From: JAUVZF01 sp964539385
GTDB taxonomy: Bacteria; Planctomycetota; Phycisphaerae; FEN-1346
DNA: 62,150 nucleotides
Assembly (NCBI GenBank): GCA_964539385.1
Contig: CAZIJC010000008.1
Coordinates: 1-62,150 of the forward strand
Direction: 5' to 3'
In this document: positions 30,913 to 39,124 of the stretch, piece by piece
How the letters are laid out: each line of letters begins with the position of its first letter
Numbering within the stretch: the stretch's first letter is position 1
Notes under the pieces: model-generated
The model's database searches: none
What the model saw: only the letters and a program-made list of their open reading frames with translations
What the model was told of the DNA's origin: nothing
Translations under genes and position numbers: made by a program

Positions 30913-32865
30913 TTACCAGCCTCCGCCCCCGCCTCCGCCACCGCCTCCGCCCGATGAGCCGCCCCCGCCGGAGCCGGAACTTGAGCCGGGAGCGGTTGAC
31001 GCCGACGAAAGCGCCGAGGCAAACGAACTGCTGAACGTCGAGGCGAACGCCCCCGCGCCGCCCGTCGCCCACGAGCGGCCGTGGTACCAGGCGGGCGTGT
31101 ACCCATCGCGGTCGGCGGCCGCGCTCGCCAGGACCTCCGCGAACTGCTCTGCCCATGCCGTTTCGACGCCGAGTGCCAGCGCGTACGGCAGGAACGCCTC
31201 GAACAGTTCCGCCGTCTTGTGAGGCGGGGCGGCCGCGCTCATCAGCACGTCGCGCTCGGCGGTCCCCAGATACATGCGAAACCCCTCGATGCGGTCCATT
31301 GCCTGGCGGCCTTCGGGGCTCGGCTGCTTCAGAAAGTGATGGAACTTGACGTTCGCGAGGGCCAGGAGCACCAGGATCGGCACCAGCCAGACAGAGGTCA
31401 TGTAAACCAGAATGCCCGCGACGACGATCTCGGCAACCACGAACGGCACCGCAAACAACGTGATGAACACGGCGCCGCCGCCCGACGCCAACCGCCCGAT
31501 GCCCCCGCCACTGCCGACGCCTTTCCAGGCACGGATGACCGCATTCAGCAGGGCGAAGACGCCGAAAGTCCAGAACGTCAGCCACACGCACAGAAAGGCC
31601 ACCGCCGGGTTGCCCTCGCCAAACGCCGCAATCAGCGTAACCGAGGCAAGCGTCAGGACCGACAGGATGAGGCCGGGAACGAACCACTTGACGTTGGGTG
31701 CGAAGTACCGCCCCTTGTAGGCCTTGGCCAGCGACTTCTTGAGACCATCGACGGCCTTCCCGAACGTCTTGTGGTTCTTATTGGTAAGGCCGATCTCGTC
31801 GCGGCTGCCGAGAAGTTTGTCGAAGACCTCTTGCTCGGCCGGCCCGAGGTCGGGGCCGCCGGCGTCTTCGGTGCGGATGAGGCGGTAGTCGCCGTCTTCG
31901 TCTTCGATCGTCAGGCGCCGCTTGACGGCCAGGCTGACGACCGTTGCGGCAAAGCAGACCTTGTCGAAGCCCATCCGGATGAGGTACCGCACGGAGGCGG
32001 GGCTCAGCCCGTCGGGCGGTTCGAACAGCGGGATAATGATGCCTTTGGGCGGGTCGCGCCCCACGTAACTCCAGGCCACCAGAAAGTACGCACCCACCAC
32101 GATCAACCCGGCAAGGCCCGCCAGCACCATCAGGTTGTCGCGGAGCAGCCAGGTGACCTCGTTGGCAAGCGTCGGGGCCGTGACGAACCCCTTCGGCCAG
32201 GTGACGACGATCGTCAGCCCCTCGCTTTGCGCCAGGGGGCGCGTGGCGCGGAAGCGGCATCGGCCCGAATCGTCGATGGACGACTCGTAATCCTTCCCCG
32301 CCTCGCCCTTGCGACCGGTGTAGGCCTCGTGGCCGATCGCCTCGGCAGGGACGCCTTCGGGCAGGGCGACCGTGGCGGAGGCCTCGTCGATGGGGAAGTC
32401 CCAGTCGTTGCCCGTTACGTTGAAGTACAGTTCGTCGTGGTCGGCGAAGAAGCCGAGGAGGCGGCCGGCGCGGTAGGTGAGCGTGTAGGTGTAGACGCCG
32501 TGCTTCAGGTGCACGTTCTTGTGCCCGATGTAGACCCGCTCGTACGGGTCGTTGCTCTCGGTGTGCCAGGGCTCCGGCTTGCCGTCGCGCCGGACGGCCA
32601 GGACCTCGAAGGGGACGATGACGCGGCGGCGGTCGCGTCCGGCGTAGCGGACGGGGAAGTCGCGGTAGATGCCGCGCTTGATCTTCCCGCCCTCGGCCCG
32701 CACCTTGATGGTCTCGGTGACGGTCAGCGCCCCGTCCTGGTGGACGGTGATGGCGCTGTGGAATCCGAGGATTCGTTCGCCGGCGGGTGTCTGCGCCGCC
32801 GGGGCGGCCGCCGTCCCGGCGATGAGCACGACAAGGCTGACAAGAGAGGCCGGTCTGATTCGCAT
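30913..32865 (-). CDS. DUF2207 membrane protein
   Basis: 650 residues: Sec signal, then an extracytoplasmic domain beginning ILGFHSAITVHQDGALTVTE and IKRGIYRDFPVRYAG, the DUF2207 signature. TM segments follow at about 243-265, 405-420, 425-445 and 470-500, and the protein ends in a Gly/Ser-rich tail (GGGGSSGGGGGGGGGGGW), also characteristic. Function is unknown; DUF2207 genes commonly sit beside lemA, as here (3 nt after lemA). A role in envelope stress or membrane protein quality is often suggested but unproved. Confidence 0.88.
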   Translation of the reverse strand: MRIRPASLVSLVVLIAGTAAAPAAQTPAGERILGFHSAITVHQDGALTVTETIKVRAEGGKIKRGIYRDFPVRYAGRDRRRVIVPFEVLAVRRDGKPEPWHTESNDPYERVYIGHKNVHLKHGVYTYTLTYRAGRLLGFFADHDELYFNVTGNDWDFPIDEASATVALPEGVPAEAIGHEAYTGRKGEAGKDYESSIDDSGRCRFRATRPLAQSEGLTIVVTWPKGFVTAPTLANEVTWLLRDNLMVLAGLAGLIVVGAYFLVAWSYVGRDPPKGIIIPLFEPPDGLSPASVRYLIRMGFDKVCFAATVVSLAVKRRLTIEDEDGDYRLIRTEDAGGPDLGPAEQEVFDKLLGSRDEIGLTNKNHKTFGKAVDGLKKSLAKAYKGRYFAPNVKWFVPGLILSVLTLASVTLIAAFGEGNPAVAFLCVWLTFWTFGVFALLNAVIRAWKGVGSGGGIGRLASGGGAVFITLFAVPFVVAEIVVAGILVYMTSVWLVPILVLLALANVKFHHFLKQPSPEGRQAMDRIEGFRMYLGTAERDVLMSAAAPPHKTAELFEAFLPYALALGVETAWAEQFAEVLASAAADRDGYTPAWYHGRSWATGGAGAFASTFSSSFASALSSASTAPGSSSGSGGGGSSGGGGGGGGGGGW

Positions 32866-32868
32866 CGC

Positions 32869-33429
32869 TTACATCTCCACCTTTGGAGCGGCTCGCTCGG
32901 TCGCCGTCTCAACCTGGAAGAACTCGCCCTGGCGGAACCGGAACAGTTTCGCCACGAGGTTGCCCGGGAACGACTCGGCGCGGATGTTGTAGTTGCGGAC
33001 GGCCCCGTTGTAATATCGGCGGGCCATCTGAAGGTGATCCTCGATTTCGGTGAGCAGGTTCTGGAGTTCGAGGTAATTGGTGTCGGCCTTGAGGTCGGGG
33101 TAGGCCTCGGCCAGCGCGAACAACCGTTTCAACTGGTCCGTCAGGACGTTCTCGCGGTCCTGGGTTTCGCCGAGGCGTTCCGGACGGGGCGCCTCGCCGC
33201 GCCGCTCGGCGATCTCCGCGAGCAGTTGCTTCTCGTGGCGCCCGTAGGCTTTCACCGTCTCGACGAGGCTGGGCACGAGGTTGCGCCGGCGGCGAAGTTG
33301 GACGTCGATACCGCTCCAGCCCTCGCGCATCAGGTTCCGCGCGCGAACCAGACGGTTGAACGCGACGATGACCCAGACCACCAGTGCCGCGACCAACACC
33401 AGGATGGCGACCATGACTTCGGTGGGCAT
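32869..33429 (-). CDS. lemA: LemA family protein
   Basis: 186 residues from ATG 33429. One N-terminal membrane helix (VMVAILVLVAALVVWVIVAF) is followed by the LemA core NRLVRARNLMREGWSGIDVQ and LRRRRNLVPSLVETVKAYG, with YYNGAVRNYNIRAESFPGNL and VAKLFRF near the end. LemA proteins have the membrane anchor with a helical domain outside; their role is unknown. It is the first gene of a two-gene operon with the DUF2207 protein. A truncated second copy of its 5' end lies 1.5 kb away at 34957-35101. Confidence 0.9.
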   Translation of the reverse strand: MPTEVMVAILVLVAALVVWVIVAFNRLVRARNLMREGWSGIDVQLRRRRNLVPSLVETVKAYGRHEKQLLAEIAERRGEAPRPERLGETQDRENVLTDQLKRLFALAEAYPDLKADTNYLELQNLLTEIEDHLQMARRYYNGAVRNYNIRAESFPGNLVAKLFRFRQGEFFQVETATERAAPKVEM

Positions 33430-33540
33430 CAGACGCCTCCCGCTCCCCCGCTCCCGGCCGCCCGGGATTTGGCCGGACAGGATTGTAATGCCCACGCGGC
33501 CGTTGTACCAGACCCTGCCCCCCGGGCGGCCCGCACTCGT

Positions 33541-33568
33541 TTGACGTTTGGCGTTTCTGTGCTATAGT
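33541..33568 (+). promoter_or_regulatory. Promoter of the PEP-CTERM gene
   Basis: TTGACG (33541-33546), a 16-nt spacer and TATAGT (33563-33568), about 60 nt before ATG 33630; GGGGAGGGG lies just upstream of the start. Confidence 0.6.
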
Positions 33569-33629
33569 TGAGGTCGGCGGGGACATTATCCCGCAGCCAA
33601 TCCTGGCACCTATACGGGGAGGGGTAGTC

Positions 33630-34973
33630 ATGAGAAGCGCGATCATGTGGCTTGCGCTCGCAGTGTGCGCTGCTCTGCTCGTCGCGGTTGGCGCGCAGAG
33701 GGTCGCCGGCTCCGGATCGATCACCGGCCAGGGACGGTTCGAGAGGATTGCGGGCAACCAGTCGGCGGGATACCAGTATCTGTACGAGTGGGACCTGTTC
33801 CTCTCGCCGGGCGATGACTCGGTCGTCGGGCCCTCCCGGCGGCTTGGCGCACCGCCGGGCGAGCCCCCACGCGGCGACGGCTACTTCCGCATCGACGACA
33901 TGCCCGCCGGAACCTACTCGGTGTACGTGAACCAGCCCGACTTTTTCGCCTCGCCCAGGGTCGTCTCGAACGTCCAGATCCAGAACGGCCAGACCACGAC
34001 GTGCAACGTGGACCTCGACGTGGACTACTCCACGTACTTCCAGGACAGCGGCCAGTGGACCGACTGGCAATGGGACTGGTACCAGACGTTCACCGCGGCC
34101 GGCGCCTCGGTGCGCGGCGTATCGTGGATGCTGGCCGGGTGGGGCCAGTACAGCGACAAGACGGCGCGGATACGGATTCTCGAGGACACCGGCGGCGGCG
34201 ACGTGCGGAACTGGATCCCGATCGGCTCGGCCACCGACGGCAGTCTGGCGTCCGATTCCGACGAGTGGGTGCGATGGAACTCGGGCGAGGTGCCGCTCGT
34301 GGCCGGCAGGAACTACGCCGTTAACATCCACATCGACGGCGGGATGGCGGTCTACAAGCGCAACAAGGACGCCCAGAGTTATCAGGGCGGTCGCGCGTAC
34401 GACCAGAACGGCAACCCGCAGAACTTCGACCTGAACGTCACAGTCTTCGTGGACCGCGACGAGATGGTCACCCACACGACGAAGTCGCCGGGGCCGGGCG
34501 CGTTTGACGGATCGCTGAACGATACGCAGTGGGGGCAGAGTTTCGCCGCGACGGGCCGGTCGCTCGCCGCCGTCGATCTGTTTGCCGCCAGTGGTATGGC
34601 CGACATCGAGTTGACGTGGACGGTCCGCGAAGGCGGTCCGAGCGGCCTGCAGATCGGGCCGACCAAGCGCACACGCGGGGCCTACTTCGCTTCGAGCACC
34701 GACCTCATAGGCGTCAGTTTCAACCCCGGCGAGATTGTGTTCACTCCCGGGGAAACGTACTACGTCGATGTCCTGTGCCCTGACGGCTTCACCCCCTACA
34801 CGATGGAGCCGTGGGAGAGGTTCGCCGACGGCACGGCCTACCGCGGCGGCGTGGCCACAAGCCATGACCTCGCGATGACGATTGTCGAGCACAAGGCCGT
34901 GCCGGAACCCGCCACGCTGGCACTGGTGACGGCCGGCGCGTTGGGCATCATCTTCCGGCGGCGGCGAAGTTGA
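33630..34973 (+). CDS. PEP-CTERM sorting-domain protein
   Basis: 447 residues with a Sec signal (LALAVCAALLVAVGAQRVAG). The mature part contains YFRIDDMPAGTYSVYVNQPD, a carboxypeptidase-regulatory-like (CarboxypepD_reg) strand block, then two jelly-roll-like modules (TFTAAGASVRGVSWMLAG; SFAAT, then LAAVDLFAASG) that resemble repeated carbohydrate-binding-like domains. It ends VPEPATLALVTAGALG + IIFRRRRS, a complete PEP-CTERM signal: VPEP motif, hydrophobic helix, basic tail. Such proteins are processed by an exosortase and anchored at or released from the surface. The codons of the basic tail and the stop lie at the junction with an antisense lemA fragment. Confidence 0.9.
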   Translation: MRSAIMWLALAVCAALLVAVGAQRVAGSGSITGQGRFERIAGNQSAGYQYLYEWDLFLSPGDDSVVGPSRRLGAPPGEPPRGDGYFRIDDMPAGTYSVYVNQPDFFASPRVVSNVQIQNGQTTTCNVDLDVDYSTYFQDSGQWTDWQWDWYQTFTAAGASVRGVSWMLAGWGQYSDKTARIRILEDTGGGDVRNWIPIGSATDGSLASDSDEWVRWNSGEVPLVAGRNYAVNIHIDGGMAVYKRNKDAQSYQGGRAYDQNGNPQNFDLNVTVFVDRDEMVTHTTKSPGPGAFDGSLNDTQWGQSFAATGRSLAAVDLFAASGMADIELTWTVREGGPSGLQIGPTKRTRGAYFASSTDLIGVSFNPGEIVFTPGETYYVDVLCPDGFTPYTMEPWERFADGTAYRGGVATSHDLAMTIVEHKAVPEPATLALVTAGALGIIFRRRRS

Positions 34974-35101
34974 ACGTCGATACCGCTCCAGCCCTCGCGC
35001 ATCAGGTTCCGCGCCCGCACCAGACGGTTGAACGCGACGATGACCCAGACCGCGAGCGCCGCCAGCAACACCACGACAACCGTCGTCGCTTCCGTGGGCA
35101 C
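34957..35101 (-). pseudogene. Truncated 5' copy of lemA
   Basis: On the minus strand a GTG start at 35101 with GGGAGG upstream opens VPTEATTVVVVLLAALAVWV, then IVAFNRLVRARNLMREGWSG and IDVQLRRRRK, matching the first ~50 residues of the intact LemA. Homology stops exactly where the PEP-CTERM gene ends, and the frame continues into its antisense. The last 16 nt overlap the PEP-CTERM codons for RRRRS and its stop. Confidence 0.85.
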
Positions 35102-35240
35102 AACACACCTCCCGGTTCCCAATCCCGGCGCGCCGGGATGCCGCTCGGCCCGATTGTAGTGCGGACGGCGGCGTTTCACCAGAATCTTTGCCTGCGGCGG
35201 CCGGCAGAATGTCCGCAGCCGCGGACCGGGTTCTGAAACG

Positions 35241-35269
35241 TTGACTTGACCCGCGCCGGCCTGTCAAAT
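35241..35269 (+). promoter_or_regulatory. Possible promoter of the PL14-like lyase gene
   Basis: TTGACT (35241-35246), a 17-nt spacer and TCAAAT (35264-35269), about 75 nt before ATG 35346. Confidence 0.4.
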
Positions 35270-35345
35270 GGCGGCTGTCACGGGGCCGGTGAGACCTGTG
35301 GCCGGGGCCCGGCGAATGCCGGAGAACGAAGGAGGGCAGGTGGCC

Positions 35346-36167
35346 ATGCGGAACCTCTCGCGTCTGGGGTGTCTGGCGCTTGTCGCCGCTCCGGCGGTTT
35401 TGCACGCGGCCGCATCGCCCGGCGACGTCGTCTTTCGCTGCGACTTCGAGTCGCCCGCGTGGTATCGCCAGTGGGGACTGAGCAAGAACCCCGATCGCGC
35501 CGACACCGTGGCGGCCGACACGGAGCGGAAGTTCCAGCCGCTGCGCGGCAAGGCGCTGCGCATCAAGGTCGAGGAGGGCGGGCACTACGGCGCGAGCCTC
35601 CAGTTCCGTTTCAAGAAACAACTCGGCGCCGAGCCCGAGGAGATCTACTTCCGCTACGACCTGCGCTTCGCCGACGACTGGACGCCGGCCAGGGGCGGCA
35701 AGTTGCCGGGCATCGCCGGCACCTACGGCCGCGCGGGATGGGGAGGGCGGCCGTCCGACGGACGCAACGGGTGGTCGGCGCGCGGCCTGTTCCGCGGGCG
35801 CAAGGACGGCAAGACACCGGTCGGATTCTACTGCTACCATGCGGACATGAAGGGGCGCTACGGCTCCAACTGGGTGTGGGACAAGGACGGCCTCGGATAC
35901 CTCGAGAACAATCGGTGGTACGCCGTCGAGCAGTACGCCCGCATGAGCACCCCCGGCAAGAACGACGGCATCCTTCGCGCCTGGGTCGACGGGCGCCTCG
36001 CCTTCGAGAAGACCGACGTCCGCATGCGCGATACCGCGGCGCTGAAGATCGAGACGGTCTGGCTCAACGTCTATCACGGCGGCTCGTGGACCGCCGCCAG
36101 CGACCACCACCTTTACATCGACAACGTGGCGATCTCCCGCAAGCCCATCGGCCCGATGAAGCCGTAG
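35346..36167 (+). CDS. Secreted polysaccharide lyase, PL14-like (alginate lyase-type jelly roll)
   Basis: 273 residues from ATG 35346 (AAGGAGGGCAGG upstream), with a Sec signal ending HAAA. The mature domain is a beta jelly roll: FRCDFESPAWYRQWG, YGASLQFRFKKQ, YFRYDLRFADDW, GGKLPGIAGTYG, GFYCYHADM and WYAVEQYARMSTPGKNDG, with LRAWVDGRLAFEK near the end. The 'GGKlPG..G' and 'nDG.l..w.dG' blocks are those of the PL14 lyases that split alginate or glucuronan by beta-elimination. The catalytic Lys cannot be confirmed by eye. It fits the local theme of secreted polysaccharide degradation. Confidence 0.72.
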   Translation: MRNLSRLGCLALVAAPAVLHAAASPGDVVFRCDFESPAWYRQWGLSKNPDRADTVAADTERKFQPLRGKALRIKVEEGGHYGASLQFRFKKQLGAEPEEIYFRYDLRFADDWTPARGGKLPGIAGTYGRAGWGGRPSDGRNGWSARGLFRGRKDGKTPVGFYCYHADMKGRYGSNWVWDKDGLGYLENNRWYAVEQYARMSTPGKNDGILRAWVDGRLAFEKTDVRMRDTAALKIETVWLNVYHGGSWTAASDHHLYIDNVAISRKPIGPMKP

Positions 36168-36200
36168 GTCGAACCGGCAGAACCCCTCTCGGACCAGCCC

Positions 36201-37142
36201 ATGGACGCGGCACGTCAACAGCGAGTTAACACGGGGCTCGGCATCGTGGCCATCGTGCTCTGGAGCAGCATGATGGCACTGGCCAGGAGCCTGTCCGAGA
36301 CCGTCGGACCGCTGACCACCGGGGCCCTGGCCAACACGGCGAGCGGGGCCGCCGCGTGCCTTTACCTGGCGGCCAGTGGGCGGCTGGTGCCCGCCTTGCG
36401 TCTGCCGCGGCCGTACCTGGTGGGCAGCGGCCTGCTGTTCGTGGGGTACATCGCGTGCATCTACCTGGCGGTGGGCCTGGCGTCGAGCCGGCAGCAGGCG
36501 ATCGAGGTCGGCATCATCAACTACCTGTGGCCGGCGCTGACGCTGGTGTTTGCGATACCGATTCTGCGCGCGCGGGTCCGCGCGGCGTTCTGGCCGGGCG
36601 TGGTCCTGGGGCTGGCCGGGGCGGCGCTGGCGCCGCTCAGGCTGGGGGAGTACTCGCTGGACGCGTTGGCGGCGAACCTGCGAGGGCATCCGGTTCCGTA
36701 CCTTCTGGCCCTGGCGGCGGCGATCCTCTGGGGACTCTACTCGAGCGTGAGCCGCCGGTGGGCCGGCAAGGCCGAGGGCGGGGCCGTGCCGCTCTTCGTC
36801 CTCGCCACGGGCCTGGTCCTTGCGGCGCTGCGGTTGGTCTTTCCGGAGGAGTCTGTGTGGACGCCTCGCGCGGTGGCGGAACTCGTCCTCATCGCCCTGT
36901 TTCCGACGCTCCTGGCCTACGTCCTCTGGGACGTTGCCGTGCGGCGGGGGAACCTGACGCTGGTGGCCTCGCTCTCGTACCTGACGCCGCTCCTCTCGAC
37001 GGCAGTCAGCGCCGTGTATCTGCGCGTGGCCGTCGGCTGGAACCTGTGGGCCGCCTGCGGCCTGGTCGTGGCGGGTGCGCTGGTGTGCAGCCGGTCGGTG
37101 GTGAAGGACGGTGACGCGATCGGGCGTCGGTCCTCGAAATAG
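36201..37142 (+). CDS. EamA/DMT-family transporter (YddG-like exporter)
   Basis: 313 residues with about ten hydrophobic helices in two EamA halves. The N-terminal segment IVAIVLWSSMMALARSLSET and the later SSRQQAIEVGIINYLWPALT are close to aromatic amino-acid exporters of the YddG type; the second half has ILWGLYSSVSRRWAGK and LFPTLLAYVLWDVAVRRGNL, then SLSYLTPLLSTAVS. It would export a metabolite across the inner membrane in exchange for protons. It starts 33 nt after the lyase gene and may share its transcript. Confidence 0.85.
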   Translation: MDAARQQRVNTGLGIVAIVLWSSMMALARSLSETVGPLTTGALANTASGAAACLYLAASGRLVPALRLPRPYLVGSGLLFVGYIACIYLAVGLASSRQQAIEVGIINYLWPALTLVFAIPILRARVRAAFWPGVVLGLAGAALAPLRLGEYSLDALAANLRGHPVPYLLALAAAILWGLYSSVSRRWAGKAEGGAVPLFVLATGLVLAALRLVFPEESVWTPRAVAELVLIALFPTLLAYVLWDVAVRRGNLTLVASLSYLTPLLSTAVSAVYLRVAVGWNLWAACGLVVAGALVCSRSVVKDGDAIGRRSSK

Positions 37143-37213
37143 GCCCGGGTGGCATGGTCATCCCGCAGGGTGACCATGTTCCGATCTTCCCCCTCGCGCT
37201 ACGTCTCCAGTCT

Positions 37214-37320
37214 GTAGGGTGGGTGCTTCGCACCCACGGTCATTCTGGTAGCGTCCCTCATGGTTCTGCGATGTCAGGCGGCGCATCACGGGCGGCGTGG
37301 GTGCAGAACACCCACCCTAC
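37214..37320. repeat. 107-bp inverted-repeat element (GTAGGGTGGGTG family)
   Basis: Each end is itself a hairpin: GTAGGGTGGGTG-CTTCG-CACCCACG (37214-37238) and its inverted counterpart (37296-37320), 22 of 25 positions matching. The rest of the 37143-37366 gap shows no gene. A related GTAGGGTGGGTG/CCCACCCAC pair occurs just upstream of mraZ (45.08-45.14 kb). Confidence 0.75.
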
Positions 37321-37366
37321 GGCTGCTGCTGATCCGCCGCCGCGCGGGGTGACGGGGCGCTTGCCG

Positions 37367-37410
37367 AAAAAAACAGGGCGGCGGTCAGGGGGGACATAAA
37401 CCACCGCCCT
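37367..37410 (-). terminator. Intrinsic terminator of the Cys-rich lipoprotein gene
   Basis: On the minus strand AGGGCGGTGGT pairs with ACCGCCGCCCT across a 14-nt loop (10 of 11 pairs), followed by G and seven T. It lies about 120 nt past the stop of the gene at 37527. Confidence 0.7.
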
Positions 37411-37526
37411 TGTTGCCGAGAACCTCTCCCGGCAACGTCACCATGTTCGTCTTGCAGTTCAGCCAAGTCAAGCGCTAGACTCTGGGGGCGCGGAATCTCC
37501 CCGGAATCGTGTGCGTGCGGATGCGC

Positions 37527-37964
37527 TCAGACGGCTTGCGCGGCGGCCGCCTTCTGAACGTCGGGTTTGCTGATCCGGCAGCAGCCGGGCGAGTCTTTGA
37601 ACAGGCCGCACATCGCGCAACGTGGCTGATCGGGCTTCTTGCAGCAGCACAGATCGGAGCCCTTCACCTGTCCGCATTTTCCGCACAGTGTCACGGGCTC
37701 TCCCTTCTTGATGCGGCAGCAGCCGGGCGACCCGGCGAAGAGACCGCACTTCGGGCACCGGGGCTGGTCGGGCTTGTTGCAGCAGCACAAATCGGAGCCC
37801 TTCACCTGCCCGCACTTGCCGCACAGCGTGACGTCCGGATAGGGCGGCTTGTCGCTGCACGCCCCCTTCTCGACAGTGGGCTGTGTCTTCGGCTCACAAC
37901 CAGCCAGCAGGCCGAGCGCAGAACCGGCCATGAACCGCACAAATGTCCTGCGACGCATACTCAT
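37527..37964 (-). CDS. Cys-rich lipoprotein with two tandem metal-binding-like modules
   Basis: 145 residues. GGGAGGAG precedes ATG 37964. The N-terminus MSMRRRTFVRFMAGSALGLL + AGC combines an Arg-rich, Tat-like start with a lipobox. The mature part is two near-identical modules of about 37 residues: LCGKCGQVKGSDLCCCNKPD, QPRCPKCGLFAGSPGCCRI, then the same again with small changes. Each module has ten Cys in C-x2-C, CCC, C-x2-C and CC groups. This looks like a secreted metallothionein-like or zinc/copper-binding protein; no named family is recognised. It has its own promoter and terminator and stands alone. Confidence 0.85.
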   Translation of the reverse strand: MSMRRRTFVRFMAGSALGLLAGCEPKTQPTVEKGACSDKPPYPDVTLCGKCGQVKGSDLCCCNKPDQPRCPKCGLFAGSPGCCRIKKGEPVTLCGKCGQVKGSDLCCCKKPDQPRCAMCGLFKDSPGCCRISKPDVQKAAAAQAV

Positions 37965-38048
37965 AGGATGCTCCTCCCAGTTCCCGAATCCTTCTCACAG
38001 AGCGGCGACTGCCGGAACCCGTTTCCAGAACGCCCTCCGCATCGGCTT

Positions 38049-38078
38049 ACTTTACCCAAGCGAGGGGGTCTGCGTCAA
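38049..38078 (-). promoter_or_regulatory. Promoter of the Cys-rich lipoprotein gene
   Basis: On the minus strand TTGACG (38078-38073), an 18-nt spacer and TAAAGT (38054-38049), giving a leader of about 75 nt. Confidence 0.5.
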
Positions 38079-38212
38079 GCGCGGTCGGGCGACGGCGCTA
38101 AACGGGCCTGCAAACGTTACCGCCGGCAGCCCACAGCGTCGTCGCCCTTCTTTCGGCCATGCAGAGAGGACGCTCAGGAACGAAAAGGTCAGAAGTCAGG
38201 TGTGTCGGGGTT

Positions 38213-38244
38213 CCCCCCCTCGCGCCGCCAGCCGCAGGGGGGGG
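38213..38244. repeat. C7/G8 hairpin between divergent genes
   Basis: A run of seven C and a run of eight G enclose TCGCGCCGCCAGCCGCA, which also pairs internally (GCG/CGC). It lies in the 37965-38373 divergent spacer, which otherwise holds only the two promoters. Confidence 0.5.
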
Positions 38245-38281
38245 CCTCGGAACAAGGTCATCGCCCGCTTCAACCTTTGCC

Positions 38282-38310
38282 TTGACTTCCGCTCGCCGGC
38301 CGGGTATCGT
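38282..38310 (+). promoter_or_regulatory. Promoter of the kdsB-pyrG operon
   Basis: TTGACT (38282-38287), a 17-nt spacer and TATCGT (38305-38310), about 60 nt before ATG 38374. A palindrome AGGGCTAGCCCT follows in the leader. Confidence 0.55.
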
Positions 38311-38373
38311 AATACACCCATAAGGGCTAGCCCTGAGCCCACGTTCCCGGGACGTCTTGCTGGCGCCAGACGC

Positions 38374-39114
38374 ATGGTTATTTGTGTTATCCCCGCCCGA
38401 TATGGGTCCAAACGATTCCCCGGGAAACCTCTCGCATCCGACACCGGCAAGCCCCTCATCCAGCACGTCTGCGAGGCGGCCGCAGGTGCGACGCGGGTCG
38501 ATGCCGTCCTGGTGGCCACCGACGACGAGCGCATCCGCGACGCCGTCGAAGCCTTCGGCGGCCGCGCCGTCATGACCGCCTCCGGGCACCCGTGCGGGAC
38601 GAACCGCGTGGCGGAGGCGGCCGAGGCGTTTCCCGACGCACGCATCGTCATCAACTTCCAGGGCGACGAGCCCGAACTCGACCCGGCGCTGCTCGACCGT
38701 CTGGTCGAAGCGTTCGACGCCGACCCGTCGCTTGAGGCCGCCACGCTCGCCGGCCCGCTCGTACCCGACGAGGCGACCGACCCGAACGCCGTGAAGGTCG
38801 TCGTGGGGGCAGGCGGCGACGCCCTCTACTTCTCTCGCGCCCCGATTCCCTGGGCCCGAGACGGCCAGGCCGCACGGCGAGCGCCGATGCTCAAGCACTT
38901 CGGCATCTACGCGTTCCGTGCGGCGGCGCTTCGCGCTTGCGCCGCCATGCCGCAGACGCCCCTGGAGGTGACCGAAAAACTGGAGCAACTCCGGTGGCTC
39001 GAGAACGGCCGCCGCATGCGCGTCATCGTTACGAGCGAGCGTCCCGGCGGCATCGACACGCCCGAGTCCTACGCCGCTTTCGTTGCACGATACCGTAAGG
39101 CCAACCCGACGTGA
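38374..39114 (+). CDS. kdsB: 3-deoxy-manno-octulosonate cytidylyltransferase (CMP-Kdo synthetase)
   Basis: 246 residues, exact family size. The N-terminal nucleotide motif is VIPARYGSKRFPGKPLA; GHPCGTNRVAEAAE and VINFQGDEPEL carry the CTP and Mg-binding residues, and KHFGIYAFRAAALR and TPLEVTEKLEQLRWLENG are the usual late signatures. KdsB joins Kdo to CMP for lipid A-core assembly, so the organism makes LPS-type lipid A. ATG 38374 is the only start compatible with the family N-terminus. pyrG, which makes CTP, follows after 10 nt; product and substrate are thus encoded together. Confidence 0.97.
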   Translation: MVICVIPARYGSKRFPGKPLASDTGKPLIQHVCEAAAGATRVDAVLVATDDERIRDAVEAFGGRAVMTASGHPCGTNRVAEAAEAFPDARIVINFQGDEPELDPALLDRLVEAFDADPSLEAATLAGPLVPDEATDPNAVKVVVGAGGDALYFSRAPIPWARDGQAARRAPMLKHFGIYAFRAAALRACAAMPQTPLEVTEKLEQLRWLENGRRMRVIVTSERPGGIDTPESYAAFVARYRKANPT

Positions 39115-39124
39115 GAGGCGCCTG

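Noticed and set aside
33429..36689. 1086-codon open frame on the minus strand
   Set aside because: It is antisense to PEP-CTERM, PL14-like and EamA genes that have clear domains and starts; its translation is Arg/Pro-rich and has no domain. High GC removes stop codons in this frame.
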